In this document: positions 39,870-47,972 of the stretch, piece by piece
Position numbering within the stretch: position 1 is the stretch's first letter
How the letters are laid out: each line of letters begins with the position of its first letter
Source: Thalassobacillus_A hwangdonensis
Lineage (GTDB): Bacteria > Bacillota > Bacilli > Bacillales > Halobacillaceae
Assembly (NCBI RefSeq): GCF_042675915.1
Contig: NZ_JBHTKL010000006.1
Span: 186,001 to 250,000, forward strand
Direction: 5' to 3'
DNA length: 64,000 nt
Made by a program: the position numbers and the translations under genes
Notes under the pieces: generated by a model
What the model was told of the DNA's origin: nothing
Databases searched by the model: none
What the model saw: the letters and a program-made list of their open reading frames with translations, nothing else

Positions 39870-39900
39870 GGAATAAACCTCCTTGTCTTCTGTGCCATAA

Positions 39901-39930
39901 AGTATAATTGAAAATCATTCTCAACGTCAA
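39901..39930 (-). promoter_or_regulatory. Promoter with Fur-like box in the spacer (IDEAL gene)
   Basis: Minus strand -35 TTGACG (39925-39930), 18-bp spacer, -10 TATACT (39901-39906). TGAAAATCATTCTCA at 39909-39923 fills the spacer and matches the Fur 7-1-7 core TGATAATNATTATCA with two mismatches. Confidence 0.75.
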
Positions 39931-39938
39931 TAGGTAAA

Positions 39939-39972
39939 TGATATTGATAATCGTTTTCAATTAATATATAAT
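39939..39972 (+). promoter_or_regulatory. Promoter overlapped by a Fur-like box (163-aa gene)
   Basis: Plus strand -35 TTGATA (39944-39949), 17-bp spacer, -10 TATAAT (39967-39972). The Fur-like 19-mer GATATTGATAATCGTTTTC (39940-39958) has three mismatches to GATAATGATAATCATTATC and covers the -35. Confidence 0.78.
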
Positions 39973-40000
39973 GAACATCAACTAATGGGAGGTGGGAGAC

Positions 40001-40492
40001 ATGCGATACAGTGATACTTCCGAACAATTTCTGCAGCATCTTGTAGATGAAGTCCTTTATCATTTATATCAACTGCCCAAGTATCGTAGAACTGCGTTAT
40101 CCGTTTTACAATTGATTGGTGCGTATCAAAAAAAGGTCGAGCACAGCGGAACATGGCTGAACGGGTGCGAGTCCATCACTTTCGCACAGGTCATCGACCA
40201 CTTCCTGAAGCAGTTGCCGGAACATCAGGATGAAACAAGGTGGTTTTGTGACAAGTGGAGTGTATTCGATAAGTCGATCGAAAAATCCTATACATTGACG
40301 CATACGTTGATCCAAACAACAGCCAACCGGGTTCAATTCAAAAAATACATGGTCGATTGTAATCAGAAAGAATTAGAGGAATTCTATACATCAGCATCCG
40401 TCTGTTCCCAACATATGTATGAAGGAAAAAAGACGATTGTGGAATATGTCGATTTAACGACAGGGGAACAAAAATTACTGAAAGCATCTTAG
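40001..40492 (+). CDS. Unknown protein under a Fur-like box, 163 aa
   Basis: Predicted helical, cytoplasmic protein (MRYSDTSEQFLQHLVDEVLY...) with four Cys (NGCES, WFCDK, VDCNQ, SVCSQH) and several His, no signal or membrane segment. No family recognised. ATG 40001 lies 8 nt after GGAGG; an in-frame GTG at 39992 overlaps the site. The promoter overlaps a Fur-like box, so iron limitation probably induces it together with the divergent IDEAL-domain gene. The Cys/His content would allow metal binding, which is only inference. Confidence 0.7.
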   Translation: MRYSDTSEQFLQHLVDEVLYHLYQLPKYRRTALSVLQLIGAYQKKVEHSGTWLNGCESITFAQVIDHFLKQLPEHQDETRWFCDKWSVFDKSIEKSYTLTHTLIQTTANRVQFKKYMVDCNQKELEEFYTSASVCSQHMYEGKKTIVEYVDLTTGEQKLLKAS

Positions 40493-40509
40493 AGGTACTT
40501 TTACAGACA

Positions 40510-40541
40510 ATAAAAAAAGACTGCAAGTTCCCTTACAGCCT
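40510..40541 (-). terminator. Intrinsic terminator of the YqaE gene
   Basis: GGCTGTAAG / CTTGCAGTC stem (nine pairs, two wobbles) followed by seven T on the minus strand. Confidence 0.8.
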
Positions 40542-40559
40542 TCCAACCTATATTAAGAT

Positions 40560-40727
40560 TCAAACACCTGCTCTCGCATTTTTATGATCTTTCACTACCA
40601 AAGCTGCGTGTACAGCTCCAGGTACGAAGAAAATGATCGTCAACACAAGATTCAGCAAAGCTTTCATCGGTTTACCAGTCAGCAATACGGCAACGGGTGG
40701 TAACAGAATGGCTAATAGGTATAACAT
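40560..40727 (-). CDS. YqaE/Pmp3 family small membrane protein, 55 aa
   Basis: Two-helix membrane peptide of 55 aa: MLYLLAILLPPVAVLLTGKP, then LNLVLTIIFFVPGAVHAALVV and a basic tail. LLPPVAV and the PGAVHA turn are the Pmp3/UPF0057 signatures, a family linked to salt and cold stress in plants, yeast and bacteria. AGAGGAG is a strong ribosome site and a terminator follows. Upstream on the minus strand AGGTTTTT and GGGCAA, 11 bp apart, weakly suggest SigB control. Confidence 0.88.
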   Translation of the reverse strand: MLYLLAILLPPVAVLLTGKPMKALLNLVLTIIFFVPGAVHAALVVKDHKNARAGV

Positions 40728-40881
40728 AAGATCACTCCTCTCTTATATTCATCAATACCCTGGAGGAGCTTGCCCTAAAACATTCGAAAAACCTTTATGC
40801 ACCATCAGGAAAATGTCGAGTATAGGGTAGTCAATTTAAAAAATACTATCAGAAGTTACCCACAATTCAGTTCCTGGACAA

Positions 40882-40998
40882 ATAAAAAAGCTTCCCCATC
40901 ACTGGGGAAGCTCTCCGATATTGCGGCGGATCGACCGATGACCACATTCATCGTTTAGCACGAAGCATATCGTCCGTCTTATGCAATTAGCTCATCGC
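40882..40998 (-). ncRNA. Candidate small RNA (promoter and terminator only)
   Basis: A minus-strand promoter TTGCGC (41028-41033), 17 bp, TATAGT (41005-41010) is followed about 85 nt later by a strong terminator (AGCTTCCCC / GGGGAAGCT then TTTTTTATTT, 40886-40914). In between is a CGATGA/TCATCG hairpin and no convincing gene. The transcript would be about 110 nt. Alternatively the terminator simply serves the DinB gene ending at 41047. The 319-bp gap 40728-41046 holds nothing else besides the YqaE upstream region. Confidence 0.4.
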
Positions 40999-41004
40999 TC
41001 ATCC

Positions 41005-41033
41005 ACTATATCACGCGTACGCATGCAGCGCAA
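41005..41033 (-). promoter_or_regulatory. SigA-like promoter of the candidate small RNA
   Basis: TTGCGC, 17-bp spacer, TATAGT on the minus strand. Confidence 0.45.
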
Positions 41034-41046
41034 TCTTTTCTTTACT

Positions 41047-41562
41047 TTAGAGGTTCATTTGCCTCAGCATAGCTCTGATTTGACCGCGATGACTGATTTC
41101 ATCCTCCATTACGTGATACCAGAGGTAATAAAGGTTATGAGCCACCCCATTGTCCCACTTATATTCCTCGAACAACCAGGAATCATCCTTTTCAGCAAGC
41201 GTGTGCAACGTATCTTCCCGCACTTCCCTTAATACCTCCAAGTAATAATCCACAGGCTTCCCTTTGATTTCCTCCCGGGCTTTATCACCAAGCTCAAGGG
41301 CAGCACCCCATCTCAGCAATTCTTCTTCATTCAGGTCCCGTCGTTCAAAAGAAATCACCTGATGTACATATTCAATTGCAGCGATATGCATCAGCAGTGC
41401 ACCAATCGTATTACCAGATCCGTTCGGGACATGATCCAGTTCTGCTTGCTTCAATTCGGCAATCTCATTCAAAGTAACAGCTCGAGTGTGCTCAAGCATG
41501 GAGACGAGCTCACCAATTTTCTCTGTAAATCCATCCTGTCTTCTAATCCGATAATCGATCAT
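41047..41562 (-). CDS. DinB/DUF664-type four-helix protein
   Basis: Protein of 171 aa. GNTIGALLMHIAAIEYVHQ around residue 58, and LWYHVMEDEISHRGQIRAMLRQM at the C-terminus carry the His residues of the DinB metal site. Likely a thiol-dependent transferase of unknown substrate. ATG 41562 has GGGGGAGG at 6 nt. Confidence 0.87.
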   Translation of the reverse strand: MIDYRIRRQDGFTEKIGELVSMLEHTRAVTLNEIAELKQAELDHVPNGSGNTIGALLMHIAAIEYVHQVISFERRDLNEEELLRWGAALELGDKAREEIKGKPVDYYLEVLREVREDTLHTLAEKDDSWLFEEYKWDNGVAHNLYYLWYHVMEDEISHRGQIRAMLRQMNL

Positions 41563-41601
41563 TTTTATCCTCCCCCTCTTCTTATTCAAGGGTACCAGGC
41601 G

Positions 41602-41634
41602 AGAATAAAAAGAAAAGACTGATAATCAGTTGGA
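41602..41634 (-). terminator. Intrinsic terminator of the alpha/beta hydrolase gene
   Basis: ACTGA / TCAGT hairpin followed by CTTTTCTTTTTATT on the minus strand; a weak stem. Confidence 0.5.
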
Positions 41635-41677
41635 CAAGATGGTATAATTTAACTGAGCAATCCTCTAAGCTCTACAT

Positions 41678-42685
41678 TCATCTCAATGATAAAACTGCCT
41701 CCACAATCACCTCTGGCTGGTCATACATGACTGCATGACTGCTGTACACTACCATCATCCTACTATCCGACGACAATTCTAAAAGCTCCATTTGGGATTC
41801 CTTCCAAGCTTGCGCAAAGGCTTGTTCCTCTTCTTCCGAAAATCCCAGTTCAGTCGCGTTCATTTCCGGCATACTCGGACTGATGACAACCAGCGGAATG
41901 TCTTCCAATGAAGTACCTTTCAGTTTCGCTTCTCCTTCAGGGAGCTGTTCGATCTCTTTATCCATTACCTTGAAAAACGGCGCATCCCAATGTACGTTGA
42001 CGTATTTTTCGGTATCTACGTAATATGGCATCTGGCCATCCAATTGACTTTGGCCTAAAAAGCGTACTACTCCAATCGAGGCGAGCAATCGGTTGAATGT
42101 CTGGTCCTGGGTATCAAAGAACGCCTTGTTATACTCGGGTGCCTTCTCTTCAAAAAATTCATTCCGGGCATCTACCAGTACCATTCCGGCGACCTTGTCC
42201 GGATACTTTTCGGCAAACAGTCGTGTGTAGAGACCACCTGCAGAATGCCCGACAAGAATGACAGGCTCTGTAACGTCTGCAGCTTCCATCACTTGTCGGA
42301 GATCTTCAACTGTCCCATCAAGGGAGAATCCCTCTCCAGGTGCGTCACTGTAACCATACCCAGCCCGATCATAGGTGATGACCCGTGTACGCTCCGCAAG
42401 CTGATCCTGCACGTAGCTCCAATCATAAGACCAGTTACCTGTACCAGCTTCAATGATGACTGTCGGAAGGCTTGTCCTGACTCCTTCCACATTTACATGA
42501 AGCTGTTTCCCCCCTACGCTCATCATCTCACCATCGGGAGGATACACCTCATCCACTCTGTTGTAATTCGCCTTTTCATAGACAAATCCAGCAACAAGCA
42601 GAAATACAACAATGGTCACTAAAGTGATCCCTGTAATTTTCAACCCTTTCTTGACCTTTTTTCCAACCGAGTTTGCCTGCCTCAT
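41678..42685 (-). CDS. Membrane-anchored alpha/beta hydrolase
   Basis: Protein of 335 aa with an N-terminal membrane anchor (ITGITLVTIVVFLLVAGFVYE, about residues 18-38), so the catalytic domain faces outward. VIIEAGTGNWSYDW holds the oxyanion region, VGHSAGGLYTRLFAEKYP the Ser nucleophile, and VVYSSHAVMYDQPEVI the catalytic His. Substrate unknown; chloroperoxidase/proline-iminopeptidase-like esterase is the closest style. ATG 42685 is placed after the preceding pepF terminator. Confidence 0.88.
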   Translation of the reverse strand: MRQANSVGKKVKKGLKITGITLVTIVVFLLVAGFVYEKANYNRVDEVYPPDGEMMSVGGKQLHVNVEGVRTSLPTVIIEAGTGNWSYDWSYVQDQLAERTRVITYDRAGYGYSDAPGEGFSLDGTVEDLRQVMEAADVTEPVILVGHSAGGLYTRLFAEKYPDKVAGMVLVDARNEFFEEKAPEYNKAFFDTQDQTFNRLLASIGVVRFLGQSQLDGQMPYYVDTEKYVNVHWDAPFFKVMDKEIEQLPEGEAKLKGTSLEDIPLVVISPSMPEMNATELGFSEEEEQAFAQAWKESQMELLELSSDSRMMVVYSSHAVMYDQPEVIVEAVLSLR

Positions 42686-42703
42686 CTCTCCAAATCCCTT
42701 CTG

Positions 42704-42746
42704 ACAATAAAACGGATGCATTCCCTTATAGGTACTGCATCCGTCT
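42704..42746 (-). terminator. Intrinsic terminator of pepF
   Basis: ACGGATGCA / TGCATCCGT stem followed by TTTATTG on the minus strand. Confidence 0.8.
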
Positions 42747-42763
42747 TGTTGATTGTCGCTAAA

Positions 42764-44476
42764 TCACTTGGCTGTACCTGCAGCGGATTCCAATTCCTGA
42801 ATTTCATTCTGCAGGAATTCCATCAATTCTTTGATCAATTCCGGTGAGAAATCAAATTTGATTCCGGCAGCTTCATAGATTTCCTGAAGTGACTTTGTAT
42901 TTCCAAGCGATAGCGCGTGTTTATAATTTTCAAGTGCAGCATCTTTATCTTCTTTATACTGCTTATACATTTGAACTGCACCAAGCTGAGCAATCACGTA
43001 CTCGACATAATAGAATGGCACTTCGAAGATATGAAGAACAAACAACCATCTCGCCTTGCGTACTTCTTCATATCCATCCCATTCAACGACGCCTGCATCA
43101 AGCATCTGGTGGATTTCATCATACTTTTCCATCCGCTCTTCCATCGTGTGGTCTGGGTTTTCATACATCCAATGCTGGAACAGATCGATCTTCATCCCTT
43201 GTGGAAGGAATTCCAGGATTCCCTTCAGCTGGTCAAGCTTCGCACGGTTCAACTGCTCCTCATCCTCATAGAAGTGATGCCACTGGTCCATCGATAGCAA
43301 TTCCATCGACATGCTGGCAAGCTCTGAAGATTCCATCGGTGTGTCCTTATAGTAAGAAAGGTCGATCGGGAACTTCAGGTCATTATGGATGCAGTGTCCC
43401 ATTTCATGAAGCAGTGTCAGCATATCATCGTGCGAGCGAGATGCGTTCATGAAAATGAAGGAAGATTCGGATACAGGAAGGGGCGTACAGAACCCTCCCG
43501 GCGATTTGTTCTTTCTGCTTTCCAGATCCAGTTGTCGCTTCTCGTTCATTTTCTTGATCAGCTCAGCGAAACGAGGATCCAATTCACCTAGGACAGTGGA
43601 AGTCTTCGATACCAGTTCATCGATTGAAGCGAATGGTTTCAACGGTGTTTTATCTGCTGGCACTCCTTTTGAATCGTAAGGACGCAACACATCCACACCG
43701 AGTTCCTGTTTGTGCTGCTTGCGTAATTTTCCTGCGACAGGAAGCACATGTTCTTTGATCGATGCCGCCAACTGTTTACAGTCCTCAGGTGTATAGTCGA
43801 AACGCTCGTATTTTTTGAACATGTAATCGCGGTAGTTAGCCAGCTTACTATTGTTAGCCTTCTTTTCCCTGATTTCGAGCAATTCACTCATGATTTTCTG
43901 CAGGTCATCTTTAACTTCCAAAAGCGAGCCGAAAATCAGATCAAATGCCTTCTTCCTTAACTCGCGATCCGGATCCTCAAGGTAAGGGAATAACTGTACG
44001 ACTGTCAGTTCTTCACCATTCCAGTCTGCAGTCAATGCTCCTGTAATCTCAAAATAGCGAGTCGCCAATCGATCCTCTTCGATTTCAAGCTGAACATTCT
44101 CTTTATTAAATAGTGCAGACGCATTTTCCTTACTCTTGATATAGCGGCCATATACTTCTTTATCAAGCTTATCCTTGGCAGGTGCCTGCAAAAACTTCTC
44201 ATCGACCTTGGCCTTTTGACGCTTCACTAACGGTTCGATCTTTTCCTGATCATACTGGAAAGCACGCTTTGCATCTTCATCGTTGTTGTAAGCCTGGAAA
44301 TCGATATAATGACCATCCAGTCCCTCCTGGATTGCATCATAAAAATCAGAAACTTCCTTCAACCATTGGACCATCGAATCTTCTGTCTGCAGATCAGCAG
44401 CAAGCAATGTTTCAAAACGGTTTTTAATCGAAGCAACATCACTGAAGTCCAATTTTTCTATGTACACCTTACTCAT
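42764..44476 (-). CDS. pepF: Oligoendopeptidase F, M3 family
   Basis: Cytoplasmic zinc metallopeptidase of 570 aa that degrades short peptides. The zinc motif HEMGHCIH (HExxH) is in MLTLLHEMGHCIHNDLKF, with the third ligand Glu in MESSELASMSMELLSM about 25 residues later. NKSPGGFCTPLP and NASRSHDDM are M3B signatures. Length and layout match the PepF/YjbG group. Single-gene unit. Confidence 0.93.
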   Translation of the reverse strand: MSKVYIEKLDFSDVASIKNRFETLLAADLQTEDSMVQWLKEVSDFYDAIQEGLDGHYIDFQAYNNDEDAKRAFQYDQEKIEPLVKRQKAKVDEKFLQAPAKDKLDKEVYGRYIKSKENASALFNKENVQLEIEEDRLATRYFEITGALTADWNGEELTVVQLFPYLEDPDRELRKKAFDLIFGSLLEVKDDLQKIMSELLEIREKKANNSKLANYRDYMFKKYERFDYTPEDCKQLAASIKEHVLPVAGKLRKQHKQELGVDVLRPYDSKGVPADKTPLKPFASIDELVSKTSTVLGELDPRFAELIKKMNEKRQLDLESRKNKSPGGFCTPLPVSESSFIFMNASRSHDDMLTLLHEMGHCIHNDLKFPIDLSYYKDTPMESSELASMSMELLSMDQWHHFYEDEEQLNRAKLDQLKGILEFLPQGMKIDLFQHWMYENPDHTMEERMEKYDEIHQMLDAGVVEWDGYEEVRKARWLFVLHIFEVPFYYVEYVIAQLGAVQMYKQYKEDKDAALENYKHALSLGNTKSLQEIYEAAGIKFDFSPELIKELMEFLQNEIQELESAAGTAK

Positions 44477-44636
44477 TCCATTCTCCCCCTCGTCTATGTA
44501 TCTTCCAATTAAATGATACGCATAACAGCTTTGAAAAATCCACCTTCAACTTTCTTTTTTTCAGAACCGTCTGAATATATCGGAATATTTAGAGGTTACA
44601 CATGTTAAAATTAGGAAAAGAAGTGGAGGTGGAAAG

Positions 44637-45434
44637 TTGAAGAAAGTAGATTATCAAAGAATTGCCACACTCACCTCAGTTATTGGTGGTATCGGACTTC
44701 TCCTGATTTGTACCAGTGTTTATTTCGGAGAAAAGCTGGCCGTAAACTGGTTGAATGGTAGAGGTGGTTCTGATCCTGGGGCTTACCAGATCGTCTTCCA
44801 AAGTTATATCAACATTTTTCTGATAATGGGAAGTGCACTATTTGTTCTTGGCTTCGTATTCACCTGCATTGCTCTTTATAAGATGAAGCAGATACGCGTG
44901 CATTCAGATAAAAAACCTTCCGAAGAAGCTGTTGAAGTCACTACATATGTTAACTGGGGCTCTGATCATGTCAAACTCACATGGAAGCCTAGTTCTACAC
45001 TTCCGAATAGGAACTTGATTACAAGCGTCCATGGTATCTGCTTTTCCGAAGATCAAGTAATGCTTGTCCATTTGAAAGATCGAGGATGGGACTTGCCTGG
45101 AGGAAGAATCAAAGAGACAGAATCGCCCGAGCAATGCTTGAAGAGAGAGGTCATGGAAGAAGGGTATGTATCTGGGGAAGCTTCATTACTTGGATATATC
45201 ATTGTAGACCATACCGAAAATCAGAATTGGAAGGCAGATTACCCATATCCGAAAATCGGTTTTCAAGTCTTTTACCGCATGGATATATCAGAAGTGCACA
45301 CCTTTGAGGCAGAGAACGAATCCATCACAAGGGTTTTTATAGACAAAGAAAAAGTAGCTGAACACCATCATGAATGGAATGTCATTTATGAAGCGATTTT
45401 AGATGAAGCTACTAAGCACTCTCCGACGAAGTAA
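44637..45434 (+). CDS. NUDIX hydrolase with N-terminal membrane domain
   Basis: Protein of 265 aa. Two membrane segments (residues 10-30 and 58-82) precede a cytoplasmic NUDIX domain (about 120-250). The NUDIX box reads GGRIKETESPEQCLKREVMEEGY: the catalytic REx2EE is intact, but it lacks one residue between EE and the usual G, giving EEGY in place of EExGY. It should hydrolyse a nucleoside-diphosphate-linked compound near the membrane. TTG 44637 with GGAGGTGG upstream. Confidence 0.83.
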   Translation: MKKVDYQRIATLTSVIGGIGLLLICTSVYFGEKLAVNWLNGRGGSDPGAYQIVFQSYINIFLIMGSALFVLGFVFTCIALYKMKQIRVHSDKKPSEEAVEVTTYVNWGSDHVKLTWKPSSTLPNRNLITSVHGICFSEDQVMLVHLKDRGWDLPGGRIKETESPEQCLKREVMEEGYVSGEASLLGYIIVDHTENQNWKADYPYPKIGFQVFYRMDISEVHTFEAENESITRVFIDKEKVAEHHHEWNVIYEAILDEATKHSPTK

Positions 45435-45435
45435 A

Positions 45436-45470
45436 AACAAGCTCAGTATTCCAGGGCTTGTTTTTTTCTG
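45436..45470 (+). terminator. Intrinsic terminator of the NUDIX gene
   Basis: ACAAGC / GCTTGT stem with a long loop, followed by seven T. Confidence 0.7.
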
Positions 45471-45566
45471 TCTACTGGTCGACAATCATCGATGAATTTT
45501 TACAGGTTTATTACTTTTGCATCAGGGTAATGGTAATCGTTGGAATATCACGAAGGAGGAAAATAA

Positions 45567-46898
45567 ATGAAAAAAGCAGCAACCATTCTAGCAATACTTT
45601 TCACCATCCTGCTCCTCACTGCATGCGGAACTGAAAAGGATGACGATGAAGCAAAAGAAACCAGTGATACTGCAGAATCAACGGAAGCCGATTCAAATCT
45701 GGAAGCAACTTCTGAGGATGAGAATAACGACGAGGATGAAATGAATGAACAAGATCAGGAAGAAGAAGTGAATGAATCGGAAGATCAACAGAACGGAGAA
45801 AGCTCTACCAGCTTCAAAGAAGGCGAAGTGTGGAACAATGAACTACCTGAAACAACAGAGGCTGATGTGGAAGTAGTCTATGAAAACATGGACCCTGGGT
45901 ATGAGAACGATCTCAGTGGATTCATCATAAAAGTGAATGCCTATCAGATTGTGAAACTGACTGGAATCGACAATGATAATCAGACTTATTTCGGTGATCA
46001 ATCAGAAGGGTATGCCGTCTCCTTCGATACGACCATCCATAATACTACAGACAAGGACTTGTATTATAATCCTAGACTGACCATTCAGTTAGCAGATCAA
46101 TTCGATATCATAACATCCAGTCCATCCATCTATAGAAATGACGAATATAGCCTTGCACCTCCTTCTGATGATGTATCTCTCTACCCTTCCAATACAGAGG
46201 TCAATGGCCTTTATACCCTTCAGTTGACAACTGAAGAGTACAATAAATTACAGGAAGTCAATGCGAAGCTTATCATTGAAGGTGGCGTCGCAGATAACAA
46301 GCAGTATGAAGGATCCGACCAGAAGAATGAAACCTATGATTTCATCCACTCAAACGGTAGTGCGATGGCTTCCGCCCATTCTTCCGAGTATTATCAGGAC
46401 AAAATCATGGAGGACAATATCGCTGAAAAGACAATGATCTATGAATCTAATGAAGAAAAGACTGGGACGATCGGAGAAGACGTAAAGGTAACGCTCAAAG
46501 GCGTCCAGTATGCGGAGCTTACACCAACAGCCTCTTATGAAGAAGCCTTTGCAGAAATTGGAGACAGTGGAGTCGTCGCGCTCACGATGAAGCTGGAGAT
46601 TGAGAATGCGTCCGATAAGGAGTTGGATGTCAAATTTGCAAGGACGTTCTTATCGATTGACAATAACCAATTGAGAGGCCAATCCGATGAAAGTCTATCC
46701 CCTTCTGATCCAAGCAGTGTCATGCCTGGTGAAACGAAAGAGATTTTGAAGGTGTTTCTGCTTCCTGCAGATGGTGTCAAACAAATATATGATACTTACA
46801 AATTGGAATTCGGACCGTTTTATGGACAGGACGGAAAAGGCCTCTTCAAAGATGCATCCATGGAACTTGAAATACCAAGCCCAAAGACCGATAGCTGA
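45567..46898 (+). CDS. Lipoprotein with acidic linker (DUF5068-like)
   Basis: Secreted lipoprotein of 443 aa. Lipobox LLTAC (Cys at residue 20) follows a 19-residue signal peptide. Residues 22-85 are a very acidic, disordered linker (Asp/Glu/Asn/Gln/Ser), then two beta-sandwich-like domains at about 105-250 and 300-435 (VSFDTTIHNTTDKDLYYNPRL; VVALTMKLEIENASDKELDV). This is the layout of the DUF5068/DUF4352-like extracellular lipoproteins of Bacilli. Function unknown. The acidic linker suits a salt-adapted surface. Confidence 0.82.
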   Translation: MKKAATILAILFTILLLTACGTEKDDDEAKETSDTAESTEADSNLEATSEDENNDEDEMNEQDQEEEVNESEDQQNGESSTSFKEGEVWNNELPETTEADVEVVYENMDPGYENDLSGFIIKVNAYQIVKLTGIDNDNQTYFGDQSEGYAVSFDTTIHNTTDKDLYYNPRLTIQLADQFDIITSSPSIYRNDEYSLAPPSDDVSLYPSNTEVNGLYTLQLTTEEYNKLQEVNAKLIIEGGVADNKQYEGSDQKNETYDFIHSNGSAMASAHSSEYYQDKIMEDNIAEKTMIYESNEEKTGTIGEDVKVTLKGVQYAELTPTASYEEAFAEIGDSGVVALTMKLEIENASDKELDVKFARTFLSIDNNQLRGQSDESLSPSDPSSVMPGETKEILKVFLLPADGVKQIYDTYKLEFGPFYGQDGKGLFKDASMELEIPSPKTDS

Positions 46899-46927
46899 AG
46901 TAAGTAAATGAAGACAGGAGTGATACC

Positions 46928-47473
46928 ATGGAAAACACTACAATTAACTTTTATGAATCAAAAAAGAAATTGGTATTTTTAGCAATTATGAGTTTTGCCT
47001 TTGGACTGATCTGCTTTTTCATGACGTATGTATTCTTCGATGAATCCGATTATTTAGTTGGTGTGCTCATGCTCGCAGCCGGACTCTTGTGCTTCTTCGC
47101 CGCCTATCGAACAGGTAAGAAAGTATCGGGGAAAAACCCTCACGTAAGAATGACAGAGGAGCATTTGATCATCTATGTTCTCACTGATCACCCAGTGGAG
47201 TTCCGATGGGAGGATATTCGAGGGTATATCCTCTACAGCATTTATGGTAATGCGTTTATCGGGTTGAAGCTCGATCGTGAAGATTATTATGATCAGCAAA
47301 TGCCACAAAGTGCAAAAAAATTATCAAAGGCAAACGTAAAAATGGGGTACCCGCAATACAATATTGTTGTTGCCCATTTAAAAGAAAAAGAGAGACTGTT
47401 AGAAGAATTGGAAAAACGAACACCTCAAGCGGATATTTACCAGGGAGAAGATAAAACCTACTCTGGAGCGTAA
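46928..47473 (+). CDS. STM3941-type membrane protein, 181 aa
   Basis: Two membrane helices (residues 14-36 and 42-62) and a cytoplasmic C-terminal domain with VEFRWEDIRGYILYSIYGNAFIGLKLDRED and KLSKANVKMGYPQYNIVVAHLKE, the pattern of the STM3941 family of unknown function. It follows the lipoprotein gene by 29 bp on the same strand with AGGAGTG, so the two form an operon. Confidence 0.78.
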   Translation: MENTTINFYESKKKLVFLAIMSFAFGLICFFMTYVFFDESDYLVGVLMLAAGLLCFFAAYRTGKKVSGKNPHVRMTEEHLIIYVLTDHPVEFRWEDIRGYILYSIYGNAFIGLKLDREDYYDQQMPQSAKKLSKANVKMGYPQYNIVVAHLKEKERLLEELEKRTPQADIYQGEDKTYSGA

Positions 47474-47483
47474 TCGGCACAAG

Positions 47484-47523
47484 AAAAAAGGGCTCGGGAG
47501 AAAATCACTCCCTGAGCCTTTTA
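47484..47523. terminator. Bidirectional intrinsic terminator
   Basis: GGCTCGGGAG / CTCCCTGAGCC stem with TTTTATT downstream on the plus strand and TTTTTT on the minus strand, between convergent genes. Confidence 0.85.
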
Positions 47524-47961
47524 TTCATATCTGCTTTCTTTATGTTCAGGTTCCACACCGTCACTAAAGACAGGATCACCGGAATTAACCAACCACATAT
47601 CAGTCTGGACGACCGAGCCACCTTGAATCTGATACTCGTAAACGGTCCGATTTTCAGATTCGAAAATCACATGGAGCGTAACCTCACCTTTTATCCGATA
47701 TTCGTCCGTATCGGAAATTTCCCAGTACTCTTCCGGATAGCGTTCCTTCAGATGAAGCTGTAATCGGTCCGTTGCATTCGCAATCTGATGCGATACAATC
47801 CAAGGGCGAACGGCATAAAATCCGCTCCCAGCAAGCAAAAGGAGTGCTGCCCCTCCCCATATGAATCGCTTCCATTTATCAGAAAACAACAGCGCCAGTA
47901 AACTGATGCACATAGATATCCCGAATAATAGAATCAATACGATCACTGTTGAAGGATGCAT
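47521..47961 (-). CDS. Hypothetical membrane protein, 146 aa
   Basis: Two N-terminal membrane helices (residues 4-26 and 33-52) and a soluble C-terminal domain (LQLHLKERYPEEYWEISDTD, VTLHVIFESENRTVYEYQI). The YPEEYWEI segment followed by two strands is reminiscent of DUF3139-type proteins, but the match is uncertain. It is 11 bp downstream of the serine-hydrolase gene and likely co-transcribed. Confidence 0.65.
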   Translation of the reverse strand: MHPSTVIVLILLFGISMCISLLALLFSDKWKRFIWGGAALLLLAGSGFYAVRPWIVSHQIANATDRLQLHLKERYPEEYWEISDTDEYRIKGEVTLHVIFESENRTVYEYQIQGGSVVQTDMWLVNSGDPVFSDGVEPEHKESRYE

Positions 47962-47972
47962 GCATTCCCCCC

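Noticed and set aside
42889..43452. Plus-strand frame of 187 codons opposite pepF
   Set aside because: PepF has the complete M3 motifs in the opposite frame.
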